Assembly: GCF_000242455.2 (NCBI RefSeq)
Contig: NC_019892.1
Location: 8,566,744 to 8,630,743 of the forward strand
DNA from: Singulisphaera acidiphila DSM 18658
GTDB lineage: Bacteria; Planctomycetota; Planctomycetia; Isosphaerales; Isosphaeraceae
Direction of reading: 5' to 3'
DNA: 64,000 nucleotides
The position numbers were made by a program, and so were the translations under genes. A model generated the notes under the pieces. That model saw only the letters and a program-made list of their open reading frames with translations. It did not search any database and was not told the DNA's origin. Shown in pieces: positions 8,579 through 16,895 of the stretch. The number at the start of each line of letters is the position of its first letter. Positions within the stretch are counted from its first letter, which is position 1.

Positions 8579-9676
8579 CTAACCGTCCGAGCCCACGAGC
8601 CAGGTCCCATTCTCCATCACGACCCGCCCATCGGCCGTCACTCGCCCCCCTGTGCGCGTGTCGACAATCAGATCCCAATGGAGGGTCGACTCGTTGATTC
8701 CCCCCGTCTCGGGGTAGCTCTGGCCCAGGGCCAGATGGACGGTCCCGCCGATCTTTTCGTCGTAGAGGATACTGCCGGTGAACCGGTCGATCCCTGGATT
8801 CAGGCCCAGGCCGAGCTCCCCCAACCGCCGCGACCCTGCGTCGAGGTCGAGCATCGAGAGCAGGTAGTCTTCCCCCTCATCCGCGCGGGCCGAAACGACC
8901 CGCCCCTCGGCAAATTCCAACGCGATACCGACGAGTTCCCGCCCCCCGCGACAGACCGGAAAGCCACAGCGGAGTCGTCCCGTCGCGCTCGTTTCGATCG
9001 GCCCCGTGAAAATCTCGCCGGAGGGCATGTTCCGTCGGCCGTCCGAGTTGATCCAGGTCCGCCCGGCGACCGACAAGGTCAAATCGGTCCCTTCCGCCTC
9101 GATCCGGATCGTCTTGACCCCTGCCATGAACGCGATCAAGCCCGCCTGGCGACGCCCCAGCTCTTGCCAGGCCCCCACCGGGTCGGGGCGGTCGAGGAAC
9201 ATCGACGACGTAACGTAAGCCTCGTAATCGGCCAGGCTCATTCCAGCGTCGTTCGCATAAGCCAAGGTCGGATACTGGGTCAAAACCCAGCGCTTGCGGC
9301 TGGCGGCCCGCCGAATCGGGTCGCGTGCCTTATCGACGATCGCCTGCCGAGCGGGGTCGATCCGACTCATCGACCGCGTGTCGCTCTCGGCCGAGATCCG
9401 GATCCGCCCGTCGATCGTCTGGGCCTCGTACAAGGCCACCGGAGGGATTGAGGCGAGCTGCGCTTCGGTCGCGTTCTGGAGATAGAACTCGCTCAAACCC
9501 GGCAGGTCGAGCCGAACGATCGGATCTGCCCCGCGCAAGACCACCGCGCGATAGCAGGCTTCGACCAACGGCCGCGCCTCCAACTCCGACGCGATCAAGA
9601 TCTTCTCGCCCGGTGCCACCCGCAAGCAATAGTCGACCAGCAAGTCCGCCCAGCGGCCGGTCAGATCATCGGTCAC
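8579..9676 (-). CDS. M29 family aminopeptidase
   Basis: A 365-residue cytoplasmic metallopeptidase of the AmpS/AmpT (thermophilic M29) family, which removes N-terminal residues from peptides using two metal ions. Visible family blocks are NMPSGEIFTGP (metal-binding Glu), LGELGLGLNPGI (second Glu), DEKIGGTVHLALG (His), and STLHWDLI near the C-terminus (His and Asp). No signal peptide is seen. The start is GTG at 9676, set by the family N-terminus (a helix, then VAPGEKILI); length is slightly below the usual 370-410. Likely a housekeeping peptide-recycling enzyme; substrate preference cannot be inferred. Confidence 0.9.
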   Translation of the reverse strand: MTDDLTGRWADLLVDYCLRVAPGEKILIASELEARPLVEACYRAVVLRGADPIVRLDLPGLSEFYLQNATEAQLASIPPVALYEAQTIDGRIRISAESDTRSMSRIDPARQAIVDKARDPIRRAASRKRWVLTQYPTLAYANDAGMSLADYEAYVTSSMFLDRPDPVGAWQELGRRQAGLIAFMAGVKTIRIEAEGTDLTLSVAGRTWINSDGRRNMPSGEIFTGPIETSATGRLRCGFPVCRGGRELVGIALEFAEGRVVSARADEGEDYLLSMLDLDAGSRRLGELGLGLNPGIDRFTGSILYDEKIGGTVHLALGQSYPETGGINESTLHWDLIVDTRTGGRVTADGRVVMENGTWLVGSDG

Positions 9677-9952
9677 TCGACTACACCCCGTCGCAAGTAC
9701 AAGACAAATGTCGCAGTCCGTAGAAATTCACCTTATCGGAACCAGGTCGAGTCCGCAACGCTTTGGACCGTCGGAAAGAAACCAAGAAGGGGACGACGAA
9801 GTCGTGCTGCGGGTGTGCCAGCCAAGCGCTTGACGCATTGCGGTCAACGGCTGAGAATCATCCTTAAACTGTTTTGCGCCGAAGTCTCGGCGTGCGTTGG
9901 CCGAGGACGTTGGTCTCGCCCACCGGTCATCACCCTGGAAGGGCCTTCTGGA

Positions 9953-11857
9953 ATGCACGTTTCCATCCGTCACCGAGTCATGTGGCCGGCGCTCGCGCCG
10001 GCAATCCTGGCCCTGGCTTGTTCGTGGCAGGCCGTGCATGCCGAAGATCGGAGTCCGAGTCCGGCCGAGATCCGGCTCAAGTCCGATGTCTCTTACCTGG
10101 CGGATGACGCCCGGGAAGGGCGCGGACCCGGAACGCAAGGAATCGAGGCGGCAGCCGATTACATCGCGGCCGAGTTCAAGCAGATCGGCCTCAAGCCGGC
10201 CGCTGGGGCCGACGGCTATTTCCAGCCCTTCACCATCAGTGGTTCACCCACCCTGGGAACCCCGCTCAACCTCAGCCTGACCGGTCCTGAAGGGAAAGCC
10301 CTCAAGGCCGACCCGAAGACGGACTTCCAGCCGCTGGCCATCGGGACGGGGGGAACGCTCAAGGACGTGCCGCTGGTCTTCGCCGGTTATGGGATATCAG
10401 CCAAGGACGCCGCGCGAAAGCTCGATTACGACGACTACAACGGCCTCGACGTCAAGGGGAAGGCAGTTCTCCTGATCCGCCGCGAACCCCGGCAGGACAA
10501 GGACGACAGCCCGTTCGACGGCAAGCGCGATTCCAGCTTCGCCTCCTTCCGCCACAAGGCCACCAACGCCTTCCAACATGGCGCCGCGGCGGTCTTACTC
10601 GTCAACGACGCCTACACTCTCCAGGGCAAGAAGGACGAACTCCTCGCATTCGGCGCCGCGGGCACCGAACCCAATTCCACGCTCCCCTTCCTGATGGTCA
10701 GCCGCGAGTTCGCCAACCGGCTGCTGGCCGAGACCGGCCAGCCCAACCTCGAGACGCTCGAGAAAGAGATCGACACCGACCTCAAGCCCCGTTCGCGCGA
10801 ACTGAAGGGATGGAAAGTCGACGCCCAGGTCGAGATCGAACGGAAGGACCTCGTGACCAAGAACGTGGTCGGCGTCCTGGAAGGTTCGGGGCCGCTCGCC
10901 GAAGAAACGATCGTCATCGGCGCGCACTATGACCACCTCGGCCGTGGCGGCCTGTTCTCGGGCTCGCTCGCCTTCCTCTCGAAAGACATTCACAACGGGG
11001 CCGACGACAACGCCTCCGGCACGGCGCTGGTGATGGAAATGGCTCGACGGCTGGCGCGTCGCGCCGATCCCCTGCCCCGCCGCGTCGTCTTCATGGCCTT
11101 CTCGGGAGAAGAACGGGGATTGCTTGGGTCGAGGCACTATGTCGAACACCCGCTCTATCCGCTCACGTCCACGATCATGATGGTCAATTTCGACATGGTC
11201 GGCCGACTCAATGATAAGGACGAGCTGACCATCTACGGAACCGGCACCACCCCCGGGGCCGAGGCCCTGGTCGACGCCCTGGCGCAATCCTCCGGCTTCA
11301 AGCTCAAGAAGATCGCGGAAGGCCTCGGGCCGAGCGATCAGCAGTCGTTCTACTTGAAGGACATCCCGGTTCTCTTCGCATTCACCGGGACCCATCGCGA
11401 CTACCACCGGCCGAGCGACGACACCGATCTCATCAACTTCGCGGGAATGTCGCGCATCGCCGACTTTGCCGAGCTCCTCCTGCTCGACCTCGCCCGCCGC
11501 CCTCAACGTCCCGAGTTCACCAAGGTCGTACGCAAAGGGAGCCAAGGAGGTCACGGCGGCGATGTCGACCCGGGGCGAGTCTCGATCTCAGCCTACCTCG
11601 GCTCGATCCCCGACTATGACGACAACGTCAAAGGCGTCAAACTCTCGGGCGTTCGTGAAGGAAGTCCTGCCGAGAAGGGGGGCCTCAAGGCGGACGACAT
11701 CGTCGTTGGTTTCGGCGGCAAACCCGTCGCCACGATTTACGACTACACCGAAAGCCTCGGGCGCTACAAGCCGGGGGACGTGGTCGACGTCGTCGTCAAA
11801 CGCAACGGCAAAGAGGAAACCCTGAAAATCACCCTGGGCAATCGCCCTTCGGAGTGA
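9953..11857 (+). CDS. Secreted M28 family zinc peptidase with PA and PDZ domains
   Basis: A 634-residue protein from ATG 9953 (GGAAGG about 10 nt upstream); the frame is open from 9815 but the signal peptide (basic start, then APAILALACSWQAVHA) begins at 9953. Residues about 130-240 form a protease-associated insert. The M28 peptidase follows: HYDHLG near 325, GADDNASG near 349, SGEERGLLGS near 383 (catalytic and metal Glu pair), NFDMVGR near 412 and HRDYHRPSDD near 480, giving all expected zinc ligands. Residues about 560-633 are a PDZ domain (VREGSPAEKGGLKADDIVVG). M28 enzymes are co-catalytic di-zinc aminopeptidases; PDZ-tailed secreted forms are common in planctomycetes and may dock C-terminal peptides. 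It acts in the periplasm or outside the cell. Confidence 0.93.
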   Translation: MHVSIRHRVMWPALAPAILALACSWQAVHAEDRSPSPAEIRLKSDVSYLADDAREGRGPGTQGIEAAADYIAAEFKQIGLKPAAGADGYFQPFTISGSPTLGTPLNLSLTGPEGKALKADPKTDFQPLAIGTGGTLKDVPLVFAGYGISAKDAARKLDYDDYNGLDVKGKAVLLIRREPRQDKDDSPFDGKRDSSFASFRHKATNAFQHGAAAVLLVNDAYTLQGKKDELLAFGAAGTEPNSTLPFLMVSREFANRLLAETGQPNLETLEKEIDTDLKPRSRELKGWKVDAQVEIERKDLVTKNVVGVLEGSGPLAEETIVIGAHYDHLGRGGLFSGSLAFLSKDIHNGADDNASGTALVMEMARRLARRADPLPRRVVFMAFSGEERGLLGSRHYVEHPLYPLTSTIMMVNFDMVGRLNDKDELTIYGTGTTPGAEALVDALAQSSGFKLKKIAEGLGPSDQQSFYLKDIPVLFAFTGTHRDYHRPSDDTDLINFAGMSRIADFAELLLLDLARRPQRPEFTKVVRKGSQGGHGGDVDPGRVSISAYLGSIPDYDDNVKGVKLSGVREGSPAEKGGLKADDIVVGFGGKPVATIYDYTESLGRYKPGDVVDVVVKRNGKEETLKITLGNRPSE

Positions 11858-11876
11858 GAAGGTGTTTTGTCGGGTC

Positions 11877-11923
11877 GACTTCAGCCGGCCACCATCCAGC
11901 TTGAGGGATGGTGGGCTGAAGTC
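11877..11923. terminator. Long hairpin after the M28 peptidase gene
   Basis: GACTTCAGCC ... CCACCATCC pairs with GGATGGTGG ... GGCTGAAGTC, giving about 19 bp with one interruption and a short loop. It begins 20 nt after the peptidase stop. No U-run follows, so a Rho-type or 3'-end-stabilising role is as likely as intrinsic termination. Confidence 0.55.
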
Positions 11924-12064
11924 GGCCATGCAGCATCGGCACGGCCGGGCAGCTGGGATTCGTCTTCAGCCCCAAAGAGGCGGGCAACCCAAGGGCCGAT
12001 CGCTTTTGCATTACAATCTCCGACGGCTCCTTCTTTCCCTTCTTTTTTTGAGTGAGTCAACGCC

Positions 12065-13390
12065 TTGAGCCGCCGAGCCGTCCGCCTTTTTAGCTTCGGA
12101 GGGGTGCTACTGGGGGCATCCCTCGGTCTGCTCGGCTGCGTTCGCATCCCCGGCCAAACAGGTTCGCTGACGATCGCGACCTCGTGGTCGGAGGCCGAGC
12201 GAAGTCAGCTCGACGAGGCGTTCGAACGCTGGCTTGTGAACAAGTTGGATCCGGAGCCGTTGGGAACGGGGATCCGGATTGATTGGCTCACCATCGAGCG
12301 GGGAACCGACCTCTCCCAGGTCGTGCGCCCCCGCCGTGGGCGCTGGGATCCCCGTCCTCCCTCGCCAGACATCGTGTTGGGCGGACCGCCTTCGAGCTAT
12401 CAGCGGTTGGCGAAACTCGGGAAGCTCGCCCCGATCGATAGCCCGGCGCAAACCCTCTGGAGCCACGTTCACCGCTCGCCGATGGGTTGGGCCGTCCGGC
12501 TGAAAGCGACCGGCTCCCCAACCCCCAAAGGGGCCACGGAACCCACCGCGACGCTGGAGCCTGCCTCCAGACGACCTGATCGGCCGACCTTCGACGACCC
12601 ACGTCACGACCCGATCGCGCTGGCCTGGGCGAAGGGAGAACTTAACGCCGGATCATGGGCCGACGGATACGCACAGCTCGTCCGCGACGCCGGGCACTCC
12701 CGGCGGGTTGGCAGACAAGCCGGCTCAGCGCTGGCGGCCGTCGAACGAGGAGAAGCCGAGGCGACGCCGACGGTTGCCTCCGACGCCGTCGGGCAGTCTG
12801 GATCAGTTCGTTTCCTCCCGGCCCCTGGTGCGCCTGACTGGCTCGAGGGGGCGGGCATCGTTGCAGGGCCGGGTTCCCAACGCCTCTCTCAGATGTTTTT
12901 CCAATTCCTGAACGAGACGGGCCAGGCCGAGCCACCTCGGGCCGATGCGACGGACGACTTCGAAGTCGACTCGCTCCTGGCCGACCTCCTCGGCGCGACA
13001 CTGGTCGACTCTCAAGAGGAACTCTGGACAGCCTGGGCCACCCTGAACCGGGCGGGGCAGCCGGCCCGCGCGGCGATGTGGTTGACGCAAGCCCCACCGT
13101 GGCCCCCCGCCTCGATCGAAAAGATGGAAGGGGACAATTCCGAAGTCTTGGTGCAGACGCTCATCGAGCAACTCGCCCCTGACGCTGATCTCCGCGCCTG
13201 GTTATCTCGGAGCTGGCTGGGCGCGAAGCGGCGGGTGGACGGCCCGCTCTTGGAAGAGATCGCCCGCGCGGCGGACGGCCGCCTGGCGAGAGAGCCCCGA
13301 TTCCGTGCCTGGCTCCGTGCCGAGTGGACGGCCTGGGCACGCCAACGCTACCGCCGGGTCACACGCACCGTAACAGGATTGAAGCCATGA
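12065..13390 (+). CDS. ABC transporter substrate-binding lipoprotein
   Basis: A 441-residue lipoprotein with a TTG start at 12065. The signal ends in lipobox LLGC with Cys25 as the acylated residue, followed by the type-1 periplasmic-binding start (SLTIATSWSEAERSQLDEAFERW) seen in iron(III)- and sugar-type binding proteins. A central part contains DIVLGGPPSSYQRLAKLGKLAPI, which resembles the hinge region that recognises ligand, and GSVRFLPAPGAPDWLEGAGI lies before the C-terminal lobe. It overlaps the ATPase gene by ATGA, so the two are translationally coupled. The cognate permease is not adjacent but lies at 18394. The substrate is uncertain; the neighbouring ATPase and permease look like the iron/thiamine/polyamine branch. 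Confidence 0.8.
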   Translation: MSRRAVRLFSFGGVLLGASLGLLGCVRIPGQTGSLTIATSWSEAERSQLDEAFERWLVNKLDPEPLGTGIRIDWLTIERGTDLSQVVRPRRGRWDPRPPSPDIVLGGPPSSYQRLAKLGKLAPIDSPAQTLWSHVHRSPMGWAVRLKATGSPTPKGATEPTATLEPASRRPDRPTFDDPRHDPIALAWAKGELNAGSWADGYAQLVRDAGHSRRVGRQAGSALAAVERGEAEATPTVASDAVGQSGSVRFLPAPGAPDWLEGAGIVAGPGSQRLSQMFFQFLNETGQAEPPRADATDDFEVDSLLADLLGATLVDSQEELWTAWATLNRAGQPARAAMWLTQAPPWPPASIEKMEGDNSEVLVQTLIEQLAPDADLRAWLSRSWLGAKRRVDGPLLEEIARAADGRLAREPRFRAWLRAEWTAWARQRYRRVTRTVTGLKP

Positions 13391-14484
13391 TCCGGGTCAC
13401 CCTCGAAGGTCTGACCAAGCGCTACGATCGAGTCGCCGTGGTCGATGGAGCCTCGCTCGAGATCCCTCCCGGCGAGCTCACGTTCCTGCTCGGTCCGTCC
13501 GGCGCGGGGAAAACGACGCTCGCCCGGCTCGTGGCCGGCCTCGACACGCTCGATGACGGCGAGATTTTCTTCGACGACCGGGTCATGAACGTCGTCCCCC
13601 CTCATGAACGCAAGGTCGGACTTGTTTTCCAGGACGATGCCCTCTGGCCGCGATTGAGCGTTGCCGAAAACATCGGGTACGGCCTGAAAGTCCAGCGCAT
13701 GCCTCGCGCCGAGCGCCGAGAACGGGTCGCGGAAGCGATGGGCGCGTTGCGGATCGACAGCCTGGCCGAAAAACGGCCTGGCCACCTCACAACTCTCCAG
13801 CGCCAGCGCGTGGCATTGGCGCGTGCCCTGGCGGTCCGACCCCAACTCCTGATCCTCGACGAACCGTTGGCGCGGCTCGAAAGCCGGGTGCGCGACGAGT
13901 TTCGCGACGAGATCCGCCGGATCCATGCCGAGACCGAGATCACCACCCTCGTCCTGACCCATCATGCGAAGGAGGCCCTCTCCCTGGCCGACCGCCTGGC
14001 GGTGATGGACCTGGGCAAGGTGGTTCAAGTCGGACCGGCCCACGAAGTCTACAACCGTCCCGCCGACACGTTCGTCGCCCGCTTCCTCGGCCCGACCAAC
14101 CTGGTGCAGGGCCAGGTTGAATCGGCCGACAGCCGGGGCGAAGTCGTCGTCCGCACCCCCTTCGGCCGGATGGTCGGCCAGAGCTTGAACGGTCCCTTGC
14201 CAGCCGGATCACCCGTCACCGTCTCGATCCGCCCGGAAGCGGTGTCCGTCGGTTCGACCGTCCCCCCCGGCTCGAACCGATTCGCCGCGACGGTCGAGCG
14301 CCTCGTTTTCCTGGGCGAAGTCCGCCAGGTCCACCTCCGAGGCCCCGGCGATTGGCCCGTCGTCGCCTTGGCCCTCCAATGCCAGTCACAAAACCTCCGC
14401 GAAGGGCAGAGCCTCACCTTCTCAATCCCGTCGGATCTCGTTGTGGTGCTCCAAGGCAAGTACGCCATCCCCAAGAGCGGCTGA
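13387..14484 (+). CDS. ABC transporter ATP-binding protein (iron/spermidine type) with unusual signature motif
   Basis: A 365-residue ATPase starting at ATG 13387, inside the ATGA overlap with the binding protein gene; an open extension to 13324 is disregarded because it lies within that gene. Walker A is GPSGAGKTT (36-44), the Q-loop is VFQDDALWPRLS, Walker B is LLILDEP (about 154-160) and the switch His is in LTHH. The ABC signature, normally LSGGQ, reads LTTLQ at 134-138, followed by a normal RQRVALARAL. The C-terminal third has a TOBE domain (VSIRPEAV), as in FbpC/PotA/CysA-type importers. The signature Ser and the two Gly normally contact the gamma-phosphate across the dimer, so either activity is lowered or the gene is decaying; otherwise the frame is intact. 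Confidence 0.88.
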   Translation: MIRVTLEGLTKRYDRVAVVDGASLEIPPGELTFLLGPSGAGKTTLARLVAGLDTLDDGEIFFDDRVMNVVPPHERKVGLVFQDDALWPRLSVAENIGYGLKVQRMPRAERRERVAEAMGALRIDSLAEKRPGHLTTLQRQRVALARALAVRPQLLILDEPLARLESRVRDEFRDEIRRIHAETEITTLVLTHHAKEALSLADRLAVMDLGKVVQVGPAHEVYNRPADTFVARFLGPTNLVQGQVESADSRGEVVVRTPFGRMVGQSLNGPLPAGSPVTVSIRPEAVSVGSTVPPGSNRFAATVERLVFLGEVRQVHLRGPGDWPVVALALQCQSQNLREGQSLTFSIPSDLVVVLQGKYAIPKSG

Positions 14485-14640
14485 GGCAACCCATCCCTCT
14501 GGGGCGAGTTCGGCGCCTGGATCGCGGCCAACGGGCACTTACCAGGGCCGGACCTCTGGGAATGCTACGTCGCGGGCCCGGAGTCGAGTCCCGACCCGGC
14601 CACCTGGCGCACGGAGTTTACCCGGCCCCTGACCGATTGA
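14485..14640 (+). pseudogene. C-terminal remnant of a GyrI-like effector-binding domain
   Basis: Directly after the ATPase stop codon, the same frame continues open for 51 codons: LWGEFGAWIAANGH, then PGPDLWECYVAGPESSPDPA, then TWRTEFTRPL and a stop at 14638-14640. This matches the last third of AraC/GyrI-type effector-binding domains (helix plus G-A-W-I-x-x-N-G, then W-E-x-Y-x-x-x-P, then the R-T-E strand). It has no start codon or upstream part, so it is a fragment left by a deletion that joined it to the ATPase gene. Confidence 0.6.
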
Positions 14641-15033
14641 ACTCGGTGGGCGGATCGTCACCCTCGGCGCTGAAGAATTCAGTCCCCGCGCAGCGGGTCG
14701 ACCTCGGCCCGCTCAACCTGTTCCGACAGCGATGCCGCCTTGCCATGTGTATCCGGAAATCACGGAGGACCAGACTGCGGCTCTCACTCATGCGATTCAC
14801 CGTACAACAGTATCGGCAAAAGCTTCTGGGTAAACCTTGGCCGTGCCGGTTCGGTCTCTGTAAAAAGCATGCCGAGAAATCGACCGAGGCAAACCTGCCA
14901 ATTCACAAAAAATCAAAAATATTTTGACAAATAAAATCAACAAACACAAAAAAAATCAAAATATTCATTAATCTATAATGCAATTCTTGTCCGAAATTCA
15001 GGACTTATTTCGTAGGCTTATTCAAACGGTTTC
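14641..15033. other. Non-coding stretch with AT-rich patch left of the IS element
   Basis: No gene seen. Positions about 14900-15000 are strikingly AT-rich (runs of A, ATATTTTGACAAATAAAATC) compared with the surrounding DNA, a composition shift next to a mobile element that suggests imported DNA or a former promoter region. A TTGACA at 14916 has no good -10 partner at the right distance. Confidence 0.5.
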
Positions 15034-15038
15034 CTGAA

Positions 15039-16722
15039 CTTGACTTTTGCCGTTTTGGGATACAAATGTGGCGAGCCTCCCTGGTGCAATGAGGGGTATG
15101 CACAGAGCCCTTCCTCGCACACAAGAAGGCCGCCATGACCAGTTTAACCGATCGGACTCGCGCGCGACTCTCCGTGAAGCAACTTCGCTTGCGGTTGCGG
15201 ACCAACCGGCGGCGACAGGCTCGCAAGGCGCGGGCCACACGGCGAAGGCTCGAACGAATTCACGAGCAACTCCCCAAGCAGGTCCGCACCGTTCTTGACC
15301 CCCTCGAACCCGCCTTCTCGCGGGCGGCCCATCGCCGGTTCATCCTCCTGGCCCTGGCCGCGATCCTGACTCTGGGCGGACGCACGATCAACAACCTGCT
15401 CCGTGTCCTGGGCACCCTGGCGCCCGGGCACCCCAGCAGCTATCACCGCGTCTTCTCGCGCGACCGATGGTCGCTCGCCGCCCTGGCTCGCCGCTACATC
15501 GCCACGGTCCTCGCCAGTTTCGTGCCGCACGGGCCGATCCTCCTGGCGGGTGACGACACAGTCACCGAGCATCCCGGCCCTCATGTCTACGGTAAGGGAC
15601 GCCATCGCGACCCGGTTCGCTCGACTCACACCTACACCGCGTTCCGCTGGGGGCATAAGTGGGTCGTCTTGGCCCTGCTCGTCCCCGTCCCCTGGGCCAC
15701 GCGACGCTGGGCCTTGCCGCTGTTGATCGCGCTGTATCGAACCAAGGAGGATAACGCGAAGTGCGGCCGACGGCACAAAACACCGCCCCAATTGCTCGGC
15801 CAGTTGGTTCGTGTCTTGATGCGATGGTTCCCTGATCGGACCCTGGTCGTCACCGCCGACGGCGGCTATGCGACCCACGAGTTGGCGGAACTGGCCGCAC
15901 GGACCCCGAAGCGGCTGACCCTCGTCAGCTTGTTTTACCCCGATGCCAACCTGGTCGAGCCACCACCGCAATACGCGGGCCTGGGACGTCCTCGGGTTAA
16001 GGGAGCGAAGTTGCCCGGCCCGGCGGAAGTCGTCAAGGTGAGCCAGCAACGACAGGCCCTGGAAGTCGCCTGGTACGGCGGCGGCCGACGTCGTGTCGAG
16101 ACCGTGACGGGGACCGGACTCTGGTACAAGGGAGGACGTCCCCTGGTGAACGTGCGCTGGGTCTTCGTCCACGACCGGGACGGCACGCACCGGGATGGAT
16201 ATTTCTTCACGACCGACGCCACGATGAGCGTCACGTCGCTGATCGAGACCTACACCGCGCGGTGGAACATCGAGACCACCTTCGAGGAAATTCGCTCTTA
16301 CCTCCGCATGGAGACGACGCGTGGCTGGAGTCGAGACACGGTCCTGCGCGTGGGTCCCTGCCTGTTCGGACTGTATACCCTGGTGACCTGGCTTTACTCC
16401 CGATTGCCGAGACGCGGGTCGCGGGTCGGCGGCGTGGACTGGCCGGGCAAATGTGATGTAACGTTCTCGGATGCGATCACGGCGGTCCGCCGCTGGTTGT
16501 GGCTGGAATGGGTTTTGGCGATCCCTGGTGATCGCGTGGTGTTCCAAAAGCTCACGCCCGGATTCCGGCAACTCCTGCTCAACGGCCTTGCCCCCGCGGC
16601 CTGAACCCCCGCCAAGTCGCTTGCCACGCTCAAAAGCCCGGTCCGAGACGCCGTCGCAAGGGGTCTCCTCGGATCAGGGTGCGCGCTGGCACGACAAGGT
16701 CGTCAAAACGGCAAAAGTCAAA
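15039..16722 (+). mobile_element. Complete IS4-like insertion sequence with terminal inverted repeats and target duplication
   Basis: The ends are inverted repeats: 15040-15057 reads TTGACTTTTGCCGTTTTG and 16704-16721 is its exact complement. The 1684-bp element is flanked on both sides by CTGAA (15034-15038 and 16723-16727), a 5-bp target duplication. It contains one intact transposase gene. Insertion falls between the ABC ATPase remnant region and the DUF1501 gene, 173 bp before the start of the latter, where it could displace that gene's promoter. Perfect 18-bp ends and an unbroken frame indicate recent activity. Confidence 0.88.
15135..16604 (+). CDS. DDE transposase, IS4-like
   Basis: A 489-residue transposase with AAGAAGG upstream of ATG 15135. 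The N-terminus is very Arg-rich (RLRLRTNRRRQARKARATRR), suited to binding the terminal repeats. The DDE triad is LAGDDTVTEH (Asp140/141), VVTADGGYATHEL (Asp242) and the C-terminal block YTARWNIETTFEEIR, which fits the IS4 signature Y-(2)-R-(3)-E-(6)-K with Arg at the last position (Y373, R376, E380, R387). The catalytic set is complete and the reading frame intact. The exact IS subgroup cannot be named without a comparison against reference elements. Confidence 0.92.
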   Translation: MTSLTDRTRARLSVKQLRLRLRTNRRRQARKARATRRRLERIHEQLPKQVRTVLDPLEPAFSRAAHRRFILLALAAILTLGGRTINNLLRVLGTLAPGHPSSYHRVFSRDRWSLAALARRYIATVLASFVPHGPILLAGDDTVTEHPGPHVYGKGRHRDPVRSTHTYTAFRWGHKWVVLALLVPVPWATRRWALPLLIALYRTKEDNAKCGRRHKTPPQLLGQLVRVLMRWFPDRTLVVTADGGYATHELAELAARTPKRLTLVSLFYPDANLVEPPPQYAGLGRPRVKGAKLPGPAEVVKVSQQRQALEVAWYGGGRRRVETVTGTGLWYKGGRPLVNVRWVFVHDRDGTHRDGYFFTTDATMSVTSLIETYTARWNIETTFEEIRSYLRMETTRGWSRDTVLRVGPCLFGLYTLVTWLYSRLPRRGSRVGGVDWPGKCDVTFSDAITAVRRWLWLEWVLAIPGDRVVFQKLTPGFRQLLLNGLAPAA

Positions 16723-16895
16723 CTGAAGGGTCCGAAAAGAACTCGGGCGAGTTGCGGAACTTGCGAAGCGTCCAGGAGATGTTATGATCCTAAAATTAGT
16801 CAGGTGATTGTTCGACACAAGGATGAGGTCGCAAACGCTTCCAGGCTGGGAACCGACGGGCAGCCCCAATCTCCCTCGGCGTCAAGGAGCGCACC

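Noticed and set aside
7125..8582. Long plus-strand frame of 485 codons opposite the secreted unknown protein
   Set aside because: Antisense shadow: the minus-strand frame has a signal peptide and ribosome site, and this one has neither.
15144..16571. 475-codon minus-strand frame opposite the transposase
   Set aside because: Antisense shadow of a gene with complete DDE motifs.
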